A stretch of 64,000 nt of DNA. Source: Denitrovibrio acetiphilus DSM 12809 (lineage in GTDB: Bacteria > Chrysiogenota > Deferribacteres > Deferribacterales > Geovibrionaceae). The stretch covers positions 1,488,001 through 1,552,000 of the forward strand of contig NC_013943.1 of assembly GCF_000025725.1 (NCBI RefSeq), given 5' to 3'. The notes under the pieces were generated by a model that saw only the letters and a program-made list of their open reading frames with translations, was not told the DNA's origin and did not search any database. Shown here piece by piece: positions 1-9,164 of this stretch (position 1 is the first letter of the stretch; every line of letters starts with the position of its first letter). The translations under genes were made by a program, and so were the position numbers.

Positions 1-371
1 CCGCCTTCAATTTTCACAGCATCAAACCCTGTTTCTTTAACAAGCCTTATTGCGTTTTCAAGTCCCTGTTCATCAGAAACATGATAAGAGCCAAACGGCA
101 TATCCGCAACAAGATAAGCTCTCTTGGAAGCGCGTTTGACAGCCTTTGCATGGTATATTATCTCGTCGAGAGTGACAGGAATACTATTATCATAACCATT
201 CATAACTGAGCCAAGGCTATCGCCTACAAGGATAATTTCCACTCCGGATTTATCAAGAATCTTTGCAGAAGTGTAATCATATGCCGTGATAGAGGTGATC
301 TTCTCACCATCGGCCTTCATCTTTTTGAATGTGTTTAAATTGATCTTTTTCAGTTCGGAATATTTACTCAT
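1..371 (-). CDS. panB: 3-methyl-2-oxobutanoate hydroxymethyltransferase, N-terminal part
   Basis: Runs off the left edge; the first ~123 residues are visible. PanB makes ketopantoate from 2-oxoisovalerate and methylene-tetrahydrofolate, the first committed step of pantothenate synthesis, in the cytoplasm. Family motifs seen in order are ITAYDY, the metal-binding VGDSLGSVMNGYDNS segment, ADMPFGSYHVS and VKIEGG at the cut end. The ATG at 369-371 follows a CGGAGG ribosome site about 10 nt upstream. A structured leader precedes it (see 385-475), which suggests RNA-level control. Identity is firm; downstream pan genes would lie outside the window. Confidence 0.95.
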   Translation of the reverse strand, partial: MSKYSELKKINLNTFKKMKADGEKITSITAYDYTSAKILDKSGVEIILVGDSLGSVMNGYDNSIPVTLDEIIYHAKAVKRASKRAYLVADMPFGSYHVSDEQGLENAIRLVKETGFDAVKIEG

Positions 372-384
372 TATTGCTAAACCT

Positions 385-475
385 CCGTGTAGAGGATGAC
401 GAAAGGCGCAACTCGAGCACGGTTGAAAGGTAAAATCAGACTTTTCTCGTGTCTCGGTCCTTTCGGATCCAAGCA
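385..475 (-). promoter_or_regulatory. structured 5' leader of panB, candidate pan-motif-like RNA
   Basis: Read on the minus strand, 473-453 folds into CUUGG-A-UCC, a GAAA tetraloop, then GGACCGAG: eight pairs with one bulged A. The next segment offers GAG-A-CACG pairing with CGUGCUC further down, again leaving one bulged A, though it competes for the GAG of the first stem. Bulged adenosines in a hairpin directly upstream of panB are the hallmark of the published pan RNA motif. Assignment to that motif is my inference; the hairpins are seen in the sequence. Confidence 0.5.
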
Positions 476-511
476 CAGATAAACTAGTATATTATAAACT
501 ATGCGTCAAGC

Positions 512-1048
512 TTAAAAACTGGGAGGTGTCCCAACCCAGAAAGCTACAGCAGGTTTGTCTGTTCTGTTTCTTATCTTGTGAGGCAGATTAGAGCTGAAAT
601 AAATACATTCGCCCTGAGTGAGATAATGTTCGTCATTGCCTATGACAACGCAGATGTCGCCTTCAACTACATATCCGAGTTCCTCACCTGTGTGATGATA
701 ATAGTCGGTACCGGTTTCGCCGTATGGATCCAGTTCGATAAGAATAGGCTCCATTTTACGGTTAACAAGTTTTGATGCAAGAAATGACATGGATATGCTC
801 TTGTTTTTAAACACCTTAAAGTCGGGGCTGCTGAAGATATTTACGATATTACGCTCATCTTCAAAGAGTTCACTTATGGTTGTACCAAGCGCATAGCAAA
901 TCTTCTTCAAAGAGGCTATGGACGGAGAGTTTTTGCCGTTTTCAATCTGACTGATAAAGCTTTTTGTAAAGCCCGTTTTCTGTGAGATATCCTCTAACGT
1001 CATACTAAGCTTTTTTCTGATTTCTCTCAGTTTTATACCATACGACAT
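512..1048 (-). CDS. XRE-family transcriptional regulator with cupin domain
   Basis: 178 residues from the ATG at 1048, chosen over an upstream ATG because CAGGAG sits 6 nt before it. The N-terminal ~65 residues are a helix-turn-helix of the XRE type (LREIRKKLSMTLEDISQKTG, then TKSFISQIENGKNSPS). The C-terminal ~100 residues are a cupin barrel with HHTGEELGYVVEGD and a later LPHKIRN, typical metal or ligand positions. Proteins of this design sense a small metabolite and control nearby genes. The target here is unknown; panB lies downstream on the same strand and a divergent gene lies upstream. Confidence 0.9.
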   Translation of the reverse strand: MSYGIKLREIRKKLSMTLEDISQKTGFTKSFISQIENGKNSPSIASLKKICYALGTTISELFEDERNIVNIFSSPDFKVFKNKSISMSFLASKLVNRKMEPILIELDPYGETGTDYYHHTGEELGYVVEGDICVVIGNDEHYLTQGECIYFSSNLPHKIRNRTDKPAVAFWVGTPPSF

Positions 1049-1074
1049 ATTACGCTCCTGAATGTATTTCATGT

Positions 1075-1129
1075 GAAGTATATATTAAATTTATTGTAAA
1101 AGTCAAGAAGTATGTTAAATTTTATTACA
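1075..1129 (-). promoter_or_regulatory. promoter and direct repeats upstream of the XRE/cupin gene
   Basis: On the minus strand TTGACT (1106-1101) and TATACT (1082-1077) are separated by 18 bp, a plausible sigma-70 promoter for the regulator. Two near-identical direct repeats starting GAAGTAT and continuing TTAAATTT (1075-1098 and 1107-1129) overlap it with a 32-bp period. They are candidate operator sites for autoregulation; binding is inference. Confidence 0.5.
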
Positions 1130-1261
1130 GTGTTATATAAGACGACTGATGTTTTTCCACAAACAAAGGTTAACAACGGATCAGAGAGATATTTTAGATT
1201 GACCTTTCACGATGGTAGTTTATCATTTGTGCATCTAAAATAAGTATGGCAAGGTTAATTT

Positions 1262-1792
1262 ATGGAAAATGTAAAAAGAAGACTGCAAACAGAACCCATT
1301 GTAGGTAAAAGAGTATTTATTGCTGATAGTGCAGATATTATAGGTGAGGTCGAGCTGGCTGACGACAGCAGTGTCTGGTTTAATGTAGTACTGCGGGGGG
1401 ACGTGGAAAAGATAACAATAGGAAGATGTTCTAATGTACAGGACGGTACAGTTGTCCATACTACTCTAAATAAGTACCCTACCATTATCGGAAATTATGT
1501 CACAGTTGGACACAATGCAATGCTCCACGGCTGTACAATTAAAGACAATGTTTTAATCGGCATAGGCGCCATAGTTCTGGACAATGCTGTTGTCGGAGAA
1601 AATAGCATTGTGGCGGCTGGGGCACTTATCCCCCCTGGTAAGGAGTTCCCTCCGAATTCGTTACTTATGGGAAGCCCAGCAAAAGTCGCTAAGACACTCA
1701 CGGAGGACGATATAAAAGGCATAAAAGACTATGCAGACAGATATATCAAATATAAGGAACTTTACCTTTCTGAAGGATATAAAAGGAGTTAA
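1262..1792 (+). CDS. gamma-carbonic anhydrase family hexapeptide-repeat protein
   Basis: 176 residues built from left-handed beta-helix hexapeptide repeats (for example IGRCSNVQDGTVVHT and ILV-turns through residue ~130) with a C-terminal helix. The metal-binding histidines of the gamma-carbonic anhydrase/YrdA/PaaY group are recognisable: VVHT, then VTVGHNAMLHGC with the paired His. Members are trimeric Zn or Fe enzymes or acyl carriers; hydratase activity is not proven by sequence. The length matches YrdA-type proteins. It is transcribed alone and ends 21 bp before a terminator. Confidence 0.85.
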   Translation: MENVKRRLQTEPIVGKRVFIADSADIIGEVELADDSSVWFNVVLRGDVEKITIGRCSNVQDGTVVHTTLNKYPTIIGNYVTVGHNAMLHGCTIKDNVLIGIGAIVLDNAVVGENSIVAAGALIPPGKEFPPNSLLMGSPAKVAKTLTEDDIKGIKDYADRYIKYKELYLSEGYKRS

Positions 1793-1813
1793 TACAGCTA
1801 AGGGGATGATACA

Positions 1814-1843
1814 AAAAAAGGCGGTCGTAATGACCGCCTTTTT
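1814..1843. terminator. bidirectional intrinsic terminator
   Basis: An 11-bp stem (AAAAGGCGGTC / GACCGCCTTTT) closes a short GTAAT loop, with an A-run on one side and T-run on the other. It lies between the convergent hexapeptide gene and LysM lipoprotein gene and can serve both. Confidence 0.9.
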
Positions 1844-1864
1844 ATTTGATATAAAGAGGATTTC

Positions 1865-2713
1865 TTATTTGCCGTCAAACAATGACCAAGGGCCTCTTGT
1901 TTTAGCGAAGTTATCTGCTTTCGCTTTCTCGTCGTCTTCAAAATGCTTGCGAATTTTGAAGATCTGACCAGGGAAAATGAGGTCCGGATCTTTTATCTGC
2001 TCTTTGTTAGACCAGTAAATGAGTGGCCACATAAATGGGTTCATATACTTATCTTTAGAGATATTCCAGAGGTTATCACCTTTGATAACTTTGTAATTCT
2101 CTGTCTGAGCTTTCATCATCTGAGCTCTCAGTTTTGCCTGACGCTCTGCTTCTGCCTTTTTCGCAGCAGCTTTACCTTCGATAATTTCACGTTGGATAGC
2201 AGCATTGTCAACTTTAACCTGCTCAAGGATAGCGAGGGCTTTTCCGCCTTCACAGTTGTCAATGAGAGCCTGAGCTTTGGCAAGTTTAGCTTCAGCAGCC
2301 TGATATGTTTCAGAATACTTAGCACCATCAGCGTTAGCATCAACTTCAAGCTGTTTCTTAAGAGTGTCAAGCTCAGCCTGAGCCTGATCGTTTATTTTAG
2401 AGCGCTCGGAAGCGATCTCTTTTGCTTTTTCAAAGTCAGCTATAGCTTTAAGGAGTTCATCTTTAGCTTCTTTATAAAGAGCACCTTTATCTCCGCTCTG
2501 CTCAGCTTCAGCCATTTTCGCTTCAGCAGCAGCAACGGCAGCTTTAGCCCTTTCATACTCTTCAGTAGCGCATTTTTCAGCACCGCTTTCCTGCGCAGCT
2601 TTCATAGCTGCTTTAGCGTTGTCCATTTCCTGTACGGGCGGCTTTGAGCAACCTGTGACAACGAGTGCGGCTATAAGAGCAGCAAACATAATCATCTTGG
2701 AAAATCTGGTCAT
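1865..2713 (-). CDS. LysM-domain lipoprotein with long helical segment
   Basis: 282 residues starting at the ATG at 2713, which follows GGGAGGA by 5 nt. A short charged N-terminus and hydrophobic stretch end in the lipobox VVTGC, so it is a lipoprotein. Residues ~25-215 are Ala/Glu/Lys-rich and predicted helical coiled coil (repeated AAEAK, KAQAL). The last ~60 residues are one LysM domain (KVIKGDNLWNISKDKY ... PGQIFKI), which binds peptidoglycan. It probably links envelope and cell wall. It is last in a leftward gene series after aspS. Confidence 0.85.
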   Translation of the reverse strand: MTRFSKMIMFAALIAALVVTGCSKPPVQEMDNAKAAMKAAQESGAEKCATEEYERAKAAVAAAEAKMAEAEQSGDKGALYKEAKDELLKAIADFEKAKEIASERSKINDQAQAELDTLKKQLEVDANADGAKYSETYQAAEAKLAKAQALIDNCEGGKALAILEQVKVDNAAIQREIIEGKAAAKKAEAERQAKLRAQMMKAQTENYKVIKGDNLWNISKDKYMNPFMWPLIYWSNKEQIKDPDLIFPGQIFKIRKHFEDDEKAKADNFAKTRGPWSLFDGK

Positions 2714-2801
2714 TAGAGTCCTCCCTTCCATATTCATAGGTTTTATTTTCTAAATGCTAACATATGATTCATTATATGTCAAATTCAGAAGTTATCAAAC
2801 A

Positions 2802-4592
2802 TCAGTCATTTTCGACAACTTCGAACTTCATATACAGCTCTTTTAACTGCTTTTCATCTATCTTGCTCGGCGCTTCGCTCATCATGTCTGTCGCTTTCTG
2901 AGTTTTAGGGAAAGCGATTACATCTCTGATAGAATCTGAGCCTGTCAGGATGGTCGCAATTCTATCCACCCCAAAGGCTATACCGCCGTGAGGAGGTGTT
3001 CCGTATTTAAGGGCATCTATAAAGAAGCCGAATTTGTACTCTCTCTCTTCTGGTGTAAAGCCGAGCGCATTAAACATTTTCTCCTGCACGTCACTACGGT
3101 GAATCCTGATAGACCCTCCGCCTATCTCTGAACCGTTGAGAACAAGGTCATAGGCCTTGGCTCTCATTTGCCCCGGATCAGTGTCAAACAGCGGGATATC
3201 TTCGTCAAGAGGAGCTGTGAACGGGTGGTGCATAGCAACATAGCGTTTTTCCTCTGCATCATAGTCCAGAAGCGGGAAGTCAAGCACCCATACAAATGAG
3301 TAATCTCCTTCTTTTATAAGTCCAAGCTCTTTCCCAAGCTTCAGCCTGACTTTAGACATGTAAAGGTTTACGATATCTTTTTTGCCGGCTCCGAAAAATA
3401 TAATGTCTCCCGGCTTGCCGTCCATAGCCTTAACTATTGTATCGGCAGAATCTCCCAGAAATTTAACAATCGGGGACTGAAGACTGTCTTCATTAACTTT
3501 GATATAAGCCAGCCCGCCTGCACCAAGAGAAACAGCCAGTTCTGTAAGCTCGTCAATATTCTTTCTGGAATACTTTTCACCTGCGCCTTTGGCATTGATG
3601 GCTTTAACCACACCTCCATCGGCGACAACCTCTCTAAATACTTTGAACCCGCAATCGGCAACAAGTTCATTAATAGTTTTCAAAAACATATCAAATCTTG
3701 TGTCCGGAGCATCGTGTCCGTATTTTTCCATAGCGTTGTCATAGGACATTCTGGGGAAGCCTCTTTCAAGTTTTATCCCTTTTATATTCTGGAATATCTC
3801 AATAAACATCCCTTCCAGAAGTTCCATAAGGTCTTCTCTGTCGATGAAGGACATCTCCATATCGAGCTGAGTAAACTCAGGCTGACGGTCAGCACGCAGG
3901 TCTTCGTCACGGAAGCATTTTACTATCTGGAAATACTTATCGTATCCCCCAACCATCAGAAGCTGTTTAAACATCTGTGGTGACTGCGGAAGTGCATAGC
4001 ATTTACCAGGGTTAACACGGCTTGGTACAAGATAATCTCTCGCCCCCTCCGGTGTGCTCTTAGTAAGGAAAGGCGTTTCGATATCGAGAAAGTCTCTTGC
4101 ATAGAGATATTCTCTCATCGTACGCACTATATTGTGTCTTGTTATAAGGTTATTCTGAATCTTTCTTCTGCGCAGGTCGAGGTATCTGTATTTAAGCCTG
4201 ATATCTTCGTTTGCGTTTGTAAAATCATCTATCATGAAAGGAGGAGTCTGTGAGGCGTTGAGGATTTTTAATTCGTCAACCATAACTTCTATCTCACCGG
4301 TCGGGAGTTTAGTGTTTATGGTTCCTTCAGGTCTCATCCCGACTTTACCTTTAACAGCTATAACAAATTCGTTTCTGATAGAATCAGCAACAGCGTGAAC
4401 GTCTTTATTATATTCAGGACTCATGACAACCTGTGTCAGCCCCTCTCTGTCTCTGAGGTCTACAAATATAACCCCGCCGTGGTCTCTGCGTCGTTGAACC
4501 CAGCCCATAAGGCAGACTTCTTCTCCAATGTTTTTTGCTGTGAGTTGAACACAGTTATGTGATCTTCGCCAATCGCCCATGTGTGAAAGCAA
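2802..4592 (-). CDS. aspS: aspartyl-tRNA synthetase, bacterial type
   Basis: 596 residues, the normal length for bacterial AspRS with the GAD insertion. An N-terminal OB-fold anticodon domain (VCLMGWVQRRRDHGG) precedes the class II core: motif 2 FRDEDLRADRQPEFTQLD and motif 3 GIAFGVDRI. It charges tRNA-Asp; sequence alone does not show whether it also charges tRNA-Asn. The start is TTG at 4592: AGGAGG lies 7 nt before it, embedded in the last codons of hisS, whose stop is one base away, so the two are translationally coupled. Confidence 0.97.
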   Translation of the reverse strand: MLSHMGDWRRSHNCVQLTAKNIGEEVCLMGWVQRRRDHGGVIFVDLRDREGLTQVVMSPEYNKDVHAVADSIRNEFVIAVKGKVGMRPEGTINTKLPTGEIEVMVDELKILNASQTPPFMIDDFTNANEDIRLKYRYLDLRRRKIQNNLITRHNIVRTMREYLYARDFLDIETPFLTKSTPEGARDYLVPSRVNPGKCYALPQSPQMFKQLLMVGGYDKYFQIVKCFRDEDLRADRQPEFTQLDMEMSFIDREDLMELLEGMFIEIFQNIKGIKLERGFPRMSYDNAMEKYGHDAPDTRFDMFLKTINELVADCGFKVFREVVADGGVVKAINAKGAGEKYSRKNIDELTELAVSLGAGGLAYIKVNEDSLQSPIVKFLGDSADTIVKAMDGKPGDIIFFGAGKKDIVNLYMSKVRLKLGKELGLIKEGDYSFVWVLDFPLLDYDAEEKRYVAMHHPFTAPLDEDIPLFDTDPGQMRAKAYDLVLNGSEIGGGSIRIHRSDVQEKMFNALGFTPEEREYKFGFFIDALKYGTPPHGGIAFGVDRIATILTGSDSIRDVIAFPKTQKATDMMSEAPSKIDEKQLKELYMKFEVVEND

Positions 4593-4593
4593 T

Positions 4594-5856
4594 TTAGTTC
4601 CTCCTGAGTTTATCGGATATGTATTCTATAGTCTTTTCAAGCATAACATCTTCCTGACCGCCTGTTTCCATATCCTTAACAGCGGCAGTGCCTTTATTCA
4701 TCTCGTCCTCACCAAGGATAACAGTAAAACGTGCACCGTTCTTATCCGCAAGCGAAAACTGTTTTTTCATTTTTCTGAAATCATAATCCATGTCAGCACT
4801 GATTCCGGCAGAGCGCATGTCATTAACCATCTTCAATGCTTTTTTGTCTGATATATCTTTAAAAGATACCACAAATGCATCAATTTCGTTCTCTTTCTCT
4901 GTCTCTTTCAGCATGGCGAGAGCTACCATTCTGTCGATCCCGGTTGCAAAACCTATCCCCGGAGTGTCCGGTCCGCCAAGCAGCTGTATAAGACCGTCAT
5001 AACGTCCCCCTGCTCCCACGGCAGATTGCGACCCGAGCTTATTAGTTACAAGCTCAAAAGCTGTACGGACATAATAATCCAGTCCGCGCACCATCATAGG
5101 ATTCACATTATAAGGCACCCCAAGGGTGTCCAGATAATTTCTGACACCGTTAAAATGCTCTTCACACTCACCGCAGAGGTGGTCAAGGGCAACAGGTGCG
5201 TTTTTAGTTATCGCTTTGCAGCCGTCATTTTTACAGTCAAGAATACGCATGGGGTTTTTGTTAAGTCTGCGAAGACAATCCTCGCAAAGCCCCTCTTTAT
5301 TATCATTAAGATATGCAATCAGTTTTTCGTTATAAGCAGGACGGCACTCAGGGCACCCGATAGAGTTTATCTCCATCGAGACAAATTCCTCAATACCAAG
5401 GTTGCATGCCAGTGTGTAAAGGACATTGACAACATCTGCATCCACAGCAGGACCTGCGGAGCCGAATACCTCTATCCCTGCCTGTGTGAATTGTCTGAAA
5501 CGTCCTTTCTGCGGGCGTTCTCTTCTAAACATCGGACCTATGTAGTAATATTTTGATGTTGCAGGAGGATTATATAATTTGTTTTCGACATAGGCACGCA
5601 CAATAGAAGCTGTCCCTTCAGGACGAAGCGCAACATTTGTGCCGTCTCTGTCCTCAAATGCAAACATTTCTTTCTCTACTATATCTGTCGATCCGCCTAT
5701 ACCCCTGTCAAAAACTTCGATTTTTTCCAGAACAGGAAGATAAAACTCCTGATAGTTGAAAGACTTAAACGTCTCTTTGAATATTTTCTCGACTTTCTGC
5801 CAGTAACGGGATTCCAGTCCATATATATCTCTGAATCCCTTGACCTTTTTATACAC
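4594..5856 (-). CDS. hisS: histidyl-tRNA synthetase
   Basis: 420 residues from a GTG at 5856, preferred because AGAGGAG lies 8 nt upstream; an in-frame TTG at 5880 would put the ribosome site inside the gene. Class II motif 2 (GPMFRRERPQKGRFRQF), the histidine-binding GLDYYVRTAFE and motif 3 GIGFATGIDR are present, followed by a C-terminal anticodon domain. Four CxxC-like cysteines between residues ~170 and 235 form the usual insertion cluster. Upstream partner of aspS. Confidence 0.97.
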   Translation of the reverse strand: MYKKVKGFRDIYGLESRYWQKVEKIFKETFKSFNYQEFYLPVLEKIEVFDRGIGGSTDIVEKEMFAFEDRDGTNVALRPEGTASIVRAYVENKLYNPPATSKYYYIGPMFRRERPQKGRFRQFTQAGIEVFGSAGPAVDADVVNVLYTLACNLGIEEFVSMEINSIGCPECRPAYNEKLIAYLNDNKEGLCEDCLRRLNKNPMRILDCKNDGCKAITKNAPVALDHLCGECEEHFNGVRNYLDTLGVPYNVNPMMVRGLDYYVRTAFELVTNKLGSQSAVGAGGRYDGLIQLLGGPDTPGIGFATGIDRMVALAMLKETEKENEIDAFVVSFKDISDKKALKMVNDMRSAGISADMDYDFRKMKKQFSLADKNGARFTVILGEDEMNKGTAAVKDMETGGQEDVMLEKTIEYISDKLRRN

Positions 5857-5919
5857 TTGGGGTACTCCTCTAAAACTCAAGTAATATGCTAATTTACAAT
5901 GCTAGTCAATATGGAATAG

Positions 5920-6618
5920 CTATAAATTAAATTTTATCTCAGCTATCTTACCAATCGCAAGGCTGGCTTCTTCGAGATCAAGTTTAGACAGATTAAGGAC
6001 ACCGTGATACATCCAGTGGTCATCTATACTTCTGCCAAAATAGTGCTTGAAGTATTTACGTTTTCTGTTGTCAGTGTCTTTGATCTTTTCATATGCTTCT
6101 TTCTCGGAAAGTTCCTCACGCATACTCACCCATCTCACTCTGTCGTCCATAGTGGCTACAAGTCTGAAGTGAATAGCCTTAGGGTGATCTTCCAGAATAC
6201 ACACACCGCCTCTGCCAAGAACAACAGCATTCATCTCGTCTGCTGCTTTATTTATGATCCGACGCACCATTTCATGAAATGATTCTGCATCTGTTATATT
6301 CTCATCTCTGCTGTAGACATCAAAAAAAGCCTCATGCTCCTGAGACATCATCTGTCTCACAGTTTTCTGAGAATAGTCAGTATTTTTAAATAAGTCTGCA
6401 AACATATTTATGTCGAAATATTTAGACATAAATGAACGGACAGAGGAGTGCTGCTCCTCATCAAACAGCTTAACCTTCTCCTCGTCAGACCCGGTCAGTA
6501 TAGCCGCAAATTTAACAAGCTCTTTGTTAAACAACCTGAACTTAAGATTTTCAGCCAGCCTTTCTGCGACATATTCTCCACCGCATCCGTATTGTCTGGA
6601 TATAGTAATTATCGCCAT
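5920..6618 (-). CDS. cytidylate kinase-like family protein
   Basis: 232 residues. The N-terminus ITISRQYGCGGEYVAERLAE is the modified P-loop of the cytidylate-kinase-like family, which lacks the GKS of true kinases. Further motifs are VVLGRGGVCIL and the Arg-rich DNRKRKYFKHYFG lid-like segment. Substrate unknown; many relatives occur in anaerobes as uncharacterised nucleotide-binding proteins. Its start overlaps the end of folK by 10 bp, so it is co-transcribed. Confidence 0.75.
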   Translation of the reverse strand: MAIITISRQYGCGGEYVAERLAENLKFRLFNKELVKFAAILTGSDEEKVKLFDEEQHSSVRSFMSKYFDINMFADLFKNTDYSQKTVRQMMSQEHEAFFDVYSRDENITDAESFHEMVRRIINKAADEMNAVVLGRGGVCILEDHPKAIHFRLVATMDDRVRWVSMREELSEKEAYEKIKDTDNRKRKYFKHYFGRSIDDHWMYHGVLNLSKLDLEEASLAIGKIAEIKFNL

Positions 6619-7112
6619 ACAACAGCTCCCAGTCTTTTAATGCCTAAATCATCTTTAATTATATTTACCATAGAATTAATGCTCAGGCAACTTTCGGGAT
6701 TTACATATTCAGGACATATATCCATCAGCGGATACAGTACAAAACTACGCTTATGCATCTGCTGATGCGGGATATGTAGTTTTGGATATTTATACACTGT
6801 CCGGTTAAAGTCTATAATGTCTATATCAAGCACGCGAGTGTACCATCTGCCGTTATTGGTTCTGCCAAGCTTTCGTTCAATCTCTTTCAAAGTATGTAAA
6901 AGTTGTTCAGGTTCCATGTTTGTACGTATCGCTACACACAGGTTAAAATATGAATCCTGATCATCTTTAAGAAGTGATTGTGTCTTGTAAACAGGTGAAA
7001 CGGAAACAATGTCACAAAAATCGCTGATAAGCTTTATTCCGTGGCAGAGATTCTCCGACTTTCTACCAAGATTACTTCCCAGCCCCAGAATTGCGCAGTT
7101 CTTTCTGCTCAC
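6609..7112 (-). CDS. folK: 2-amino-4-hydroxy-6-hydroxymethyldihydropteridine pyrophosphokinase
   Basis: 167 residues. HPPK transfers pyrophosphate from ATP to 6-hydroxymethyl-dihydropterin in folate synthesis. The ALGLGSNLG start, the SPVYKTQ segment and the signature RWYTRVLDIDII (Arg plus Asp-x-Asp Mg sites) are visible. The start is a GTG at 7112 preceded by AAGGA; it overlaps the end of plsC by 41 bp. The family usually has 130-170 residues, so this is full length. Confidence 0.93.
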   Translation of the reverse strand: MSRKNCAILGLGSNLGRKSENLCHGIKLISDFCDIVSVSPVYKTQSLLKDDQDSYFNLCVAIRTNMEPEQLLHTLKEIERKLGRTNNGRWYTRVLDIDIIDFNRTVYKYPKLHIPHQQMHKRSFVLYPLMDICPEYVNPESCLSINSMVNIIKDDLGIKRLGAVVWR

Positions 7113-7791
7113 TTTCCATCCTTTTTCTGATAAGTTCCAGAAGTTCCCTGTCTTTCATCCCTTCCGGACTGACAGGCTCAAGAAACCTGATTGTAACCTT
7201 TTGAAAAGGGTTAATCTTAAAGCTGCTTTTAGGGAGAGTTTCACCTGAACCTTCGATCACAAAAGGTGCTATCTCGTGACCTGTTCGCACCGCAAGGGTA
7301 AAAGCTCCCCTCTTAAATGGGAGCATATTTCCATCGTCCGACCTTGTCCCCTCCGGAAAAAGCACTATGGAATAACCTTCCTGAATTTTCTTTGCTGCCG
7401 CAAAGAGACTTTTCAGTGCATCCCTGCTCTCACCTCTGTTAATGGGAACAAGCCCGATAGCCCTTATTCCGAAGCCGAAAACAGGAATTTTAAAGAGCTC
7501 TTCCTTCGCCATAAAAGTAAATCGTTTATCTATAACTGATAAAAGAACAAATATATCAACGTAACTCTGATGATTTCCCATGAAAACATAATTTCGATCA
7601 GGAGAGAGGTTCTCCACACCTTCGACTTTGGCTCTGACACCGAAAAGAAATATATTTATCTTTGCCCATAACCTGGCAAGACTGAGGTATATATTTATAC
7701 CTACAAGAAGAAACGGCATACCTATCAAAACGAGAATTACTGTATGAAAAGCAAGAGCTATCCATACAAATGCACTGTAAATTATTTTCAT
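7072..7791 (-). CDS. plsC: 1-acyl-sn-glycerol-3-phosphate acyltransferase
   Basis: 239 residues. It has an N-terminal membrane segment (residues ~5-40), the catalytic NHQSYVD (HX4D motif), GLVPINRGES, and the phosphate-binding FPEGTRS. It acylates lysophosphatidate at the inner face of the cytoplasmic membrane in phospholipid synthesis. Its ATG overlaps the stop of the preceding flavoprotein by 4 bp. The PlsC-type fold is certain; exact acyl-donor use is not shown. Confidence 0.92.
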   Translation of the reverse strand: MKIIYSAFVWIALAFHTVILVLIGMPFLLVGINIYLSLARLWAKINIFLFGVRAKVEGVENLSPDRNYVFMGNHQSYVDIFVLLSVIDKRFTFMAKEELFKIPVFGFGIRAIGLVPINRGESRDALKSLFAAAKKIQEGYSIVLFPEGTRSDDGNMLPFKRGAFTLAVRTGHEIAPFVIEGSGETLPKSSFKINPFQKVTIRFLEPVSPEGMKDRELLELIRKRMESEQKELRNSGAGK

Positions 7792-9164
7792 TTGATTTTT
7801 CCGGCGATGTCACCGAGAACGCTTGAGTATGTTGGGTGGTTAAACACAAAATCCTCAAGGCGTGTCAGAGGCATTTTAGACTGCACCATCATGGCAAAAG
7901 TGGACACAATATCCGTTGCCCCGTTACCTACTGCATGACATCCTAATATCTTTTTATTATCAGGACTGTAAAGGATCTTCACCAGTCCTTTGATTGTTCC
8001 GTGAATTACTGATTTTTCAAAATTTTTGAAGCTGTGTCTGATAACTTTAAACTCTATACCAGACTCTTTAGCTTCATCCTCAGACATGCCGACAGAAGCT
8101 ATCTCAGGATCCAGCTTAAGGATACGGGGGCATAAATCCGCTGATATATTTCTCTTGCGGTCCATAATGTCGTTTGCTGCGATATCCGCAGACATGTACG
8201 CCCAGTTAACAAACATATTAACGCCAGTGGAGTCACCAACCATGTATATATCAGAATTAGACGTTTTAAGTTTTTTAGTAAGCTTAGGGTATCCTTTTTC
8301 ATCAAATTTGATACCTGCGTTTTCAGGTTTCAGCTTTTCAATGTTCGGTGCACGCCCGATAGAGACAAAAACTTCTTCACCCTCAAGCTTGCTTTCATTA
8401 TTCAGAAAAATGATAGTCTTGTTTCCGACCTTCTCTATCCTATCAACAGAAACACCCTTAACGATCTCAACTCCGCTTTTTCTGAACTGGTCTTCGAATT
8501 CCTTAACAATCTGCGAATCTATTGAACCGAGAAGACTGTCACTTTTTTCGACAAGAGTGACCTTACACCCTATTCTTTTGAAAAATGTCGCATATTCTGT
8601 CCCAATAAATCCGCCCCCAACCACAACGACACTTTTCGGAGTGCTTTCAAGATCAAATATGTTTGTTGTATCAAGGAGTTTTTTAGTAGACGGAACATTA
8701 GCGCTCATATTATTTGAGCCTGTGGCAATAATGGCTTTTTCGAAAGAAATATATTCTTCACCATCTTCTTTCATTACTGTCAGGGTATTTTTATCTTTGA
8801 AAACCGCAAAACCTGTCAAAATTTCCACACCGGATGAACTCAGGTTATCCAGAAACCCTTTAACGACTTTACTGGCAACACCTTCGACATGTTTACGCGC
8901 CTTTTTAAAGTCAAAGTTATGCTGATGTCCGCATTCAGAATCAACAAAATTCGACGTTTTGTTTACAAAACGCTCATAAAGGTGACTGACGTGAAGGAGA
9001 GTGTTAGAGACAACACTTCCTCCGGTACAGTAGTTTCCGCCGATGTGTTTGTCGATAAGCAGAACTTTCTTTCCATTATCGGCAAGTTTTTTGGCAGCCT
9101 CGATGCCGGCAGGACCGGCACCGATGACAACCACTTCGTAGCTTATATTTTCAGACAAGGTCAA
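7788..9164 (-). CDS. dihydrolipoamide dehydrogenase-family flavoprotein lacking the redox disulfide
   Basis: 458 residues with two Rossmann folds: FAD site [14 protein letters not shown] near the N-terminus and NAD(P) site [14 protein letters not shown] near residue 180, plus a dimer domain ending in FNHPTYSS. Where family members have GGTCLNxGCIPSK, this protein reads [13 protein letters not shown]: the second cysteine is Ser and the first is displaced by one. The catalytic Glu after HPTxS is also Ser. It therefore cannot run the usual dithiol chemistry and resembles soluble transhydrogenases in this respect. Starts at TTG 9164 (4-bp overlap with ahcY) or TTG 9158. Confidence 0.8.
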   Translation of the reverse strand: MTLSENISYEVVVIGAGPAGIEAAKKLADNGKKVLLIDKHIGGNYCTGGSVVSNTLLHVSHLYERFVNKTSNFVDSECGHQHNFDFKKARKHVEGVASKVVKGFLDNLSSSGVEILTGFAVFKDKNTLTVMKEDGEEYISFEKAIIATGSNNMSANVPSTKKLLDTTNIFDLESTPKSVVVVGGGFIGTEYATFFKRIGCKVTLVEKSDSLLGSIDSQIVKEFEDQFRKSGVEIVKGVSVDRIEKVGNKTIIFLNNESKLEGEEVFVSIGRAPNIEKLKPENAGIKFDEKGYPKLTKKLKTSNSDIYMVGDSTGVNMFVNWAYMSADIAANDIMDRKRNISADLCPRILKLDPEIASVGMSEDEAKESGIEFKVIRHSFKNFEKSVIHGTIKGLVKILYSPDNKKILGCHAVGNGATDIVSTFAMMVQSKMPLTRLEDFVFNHPTYSSVLGDIAGKIK

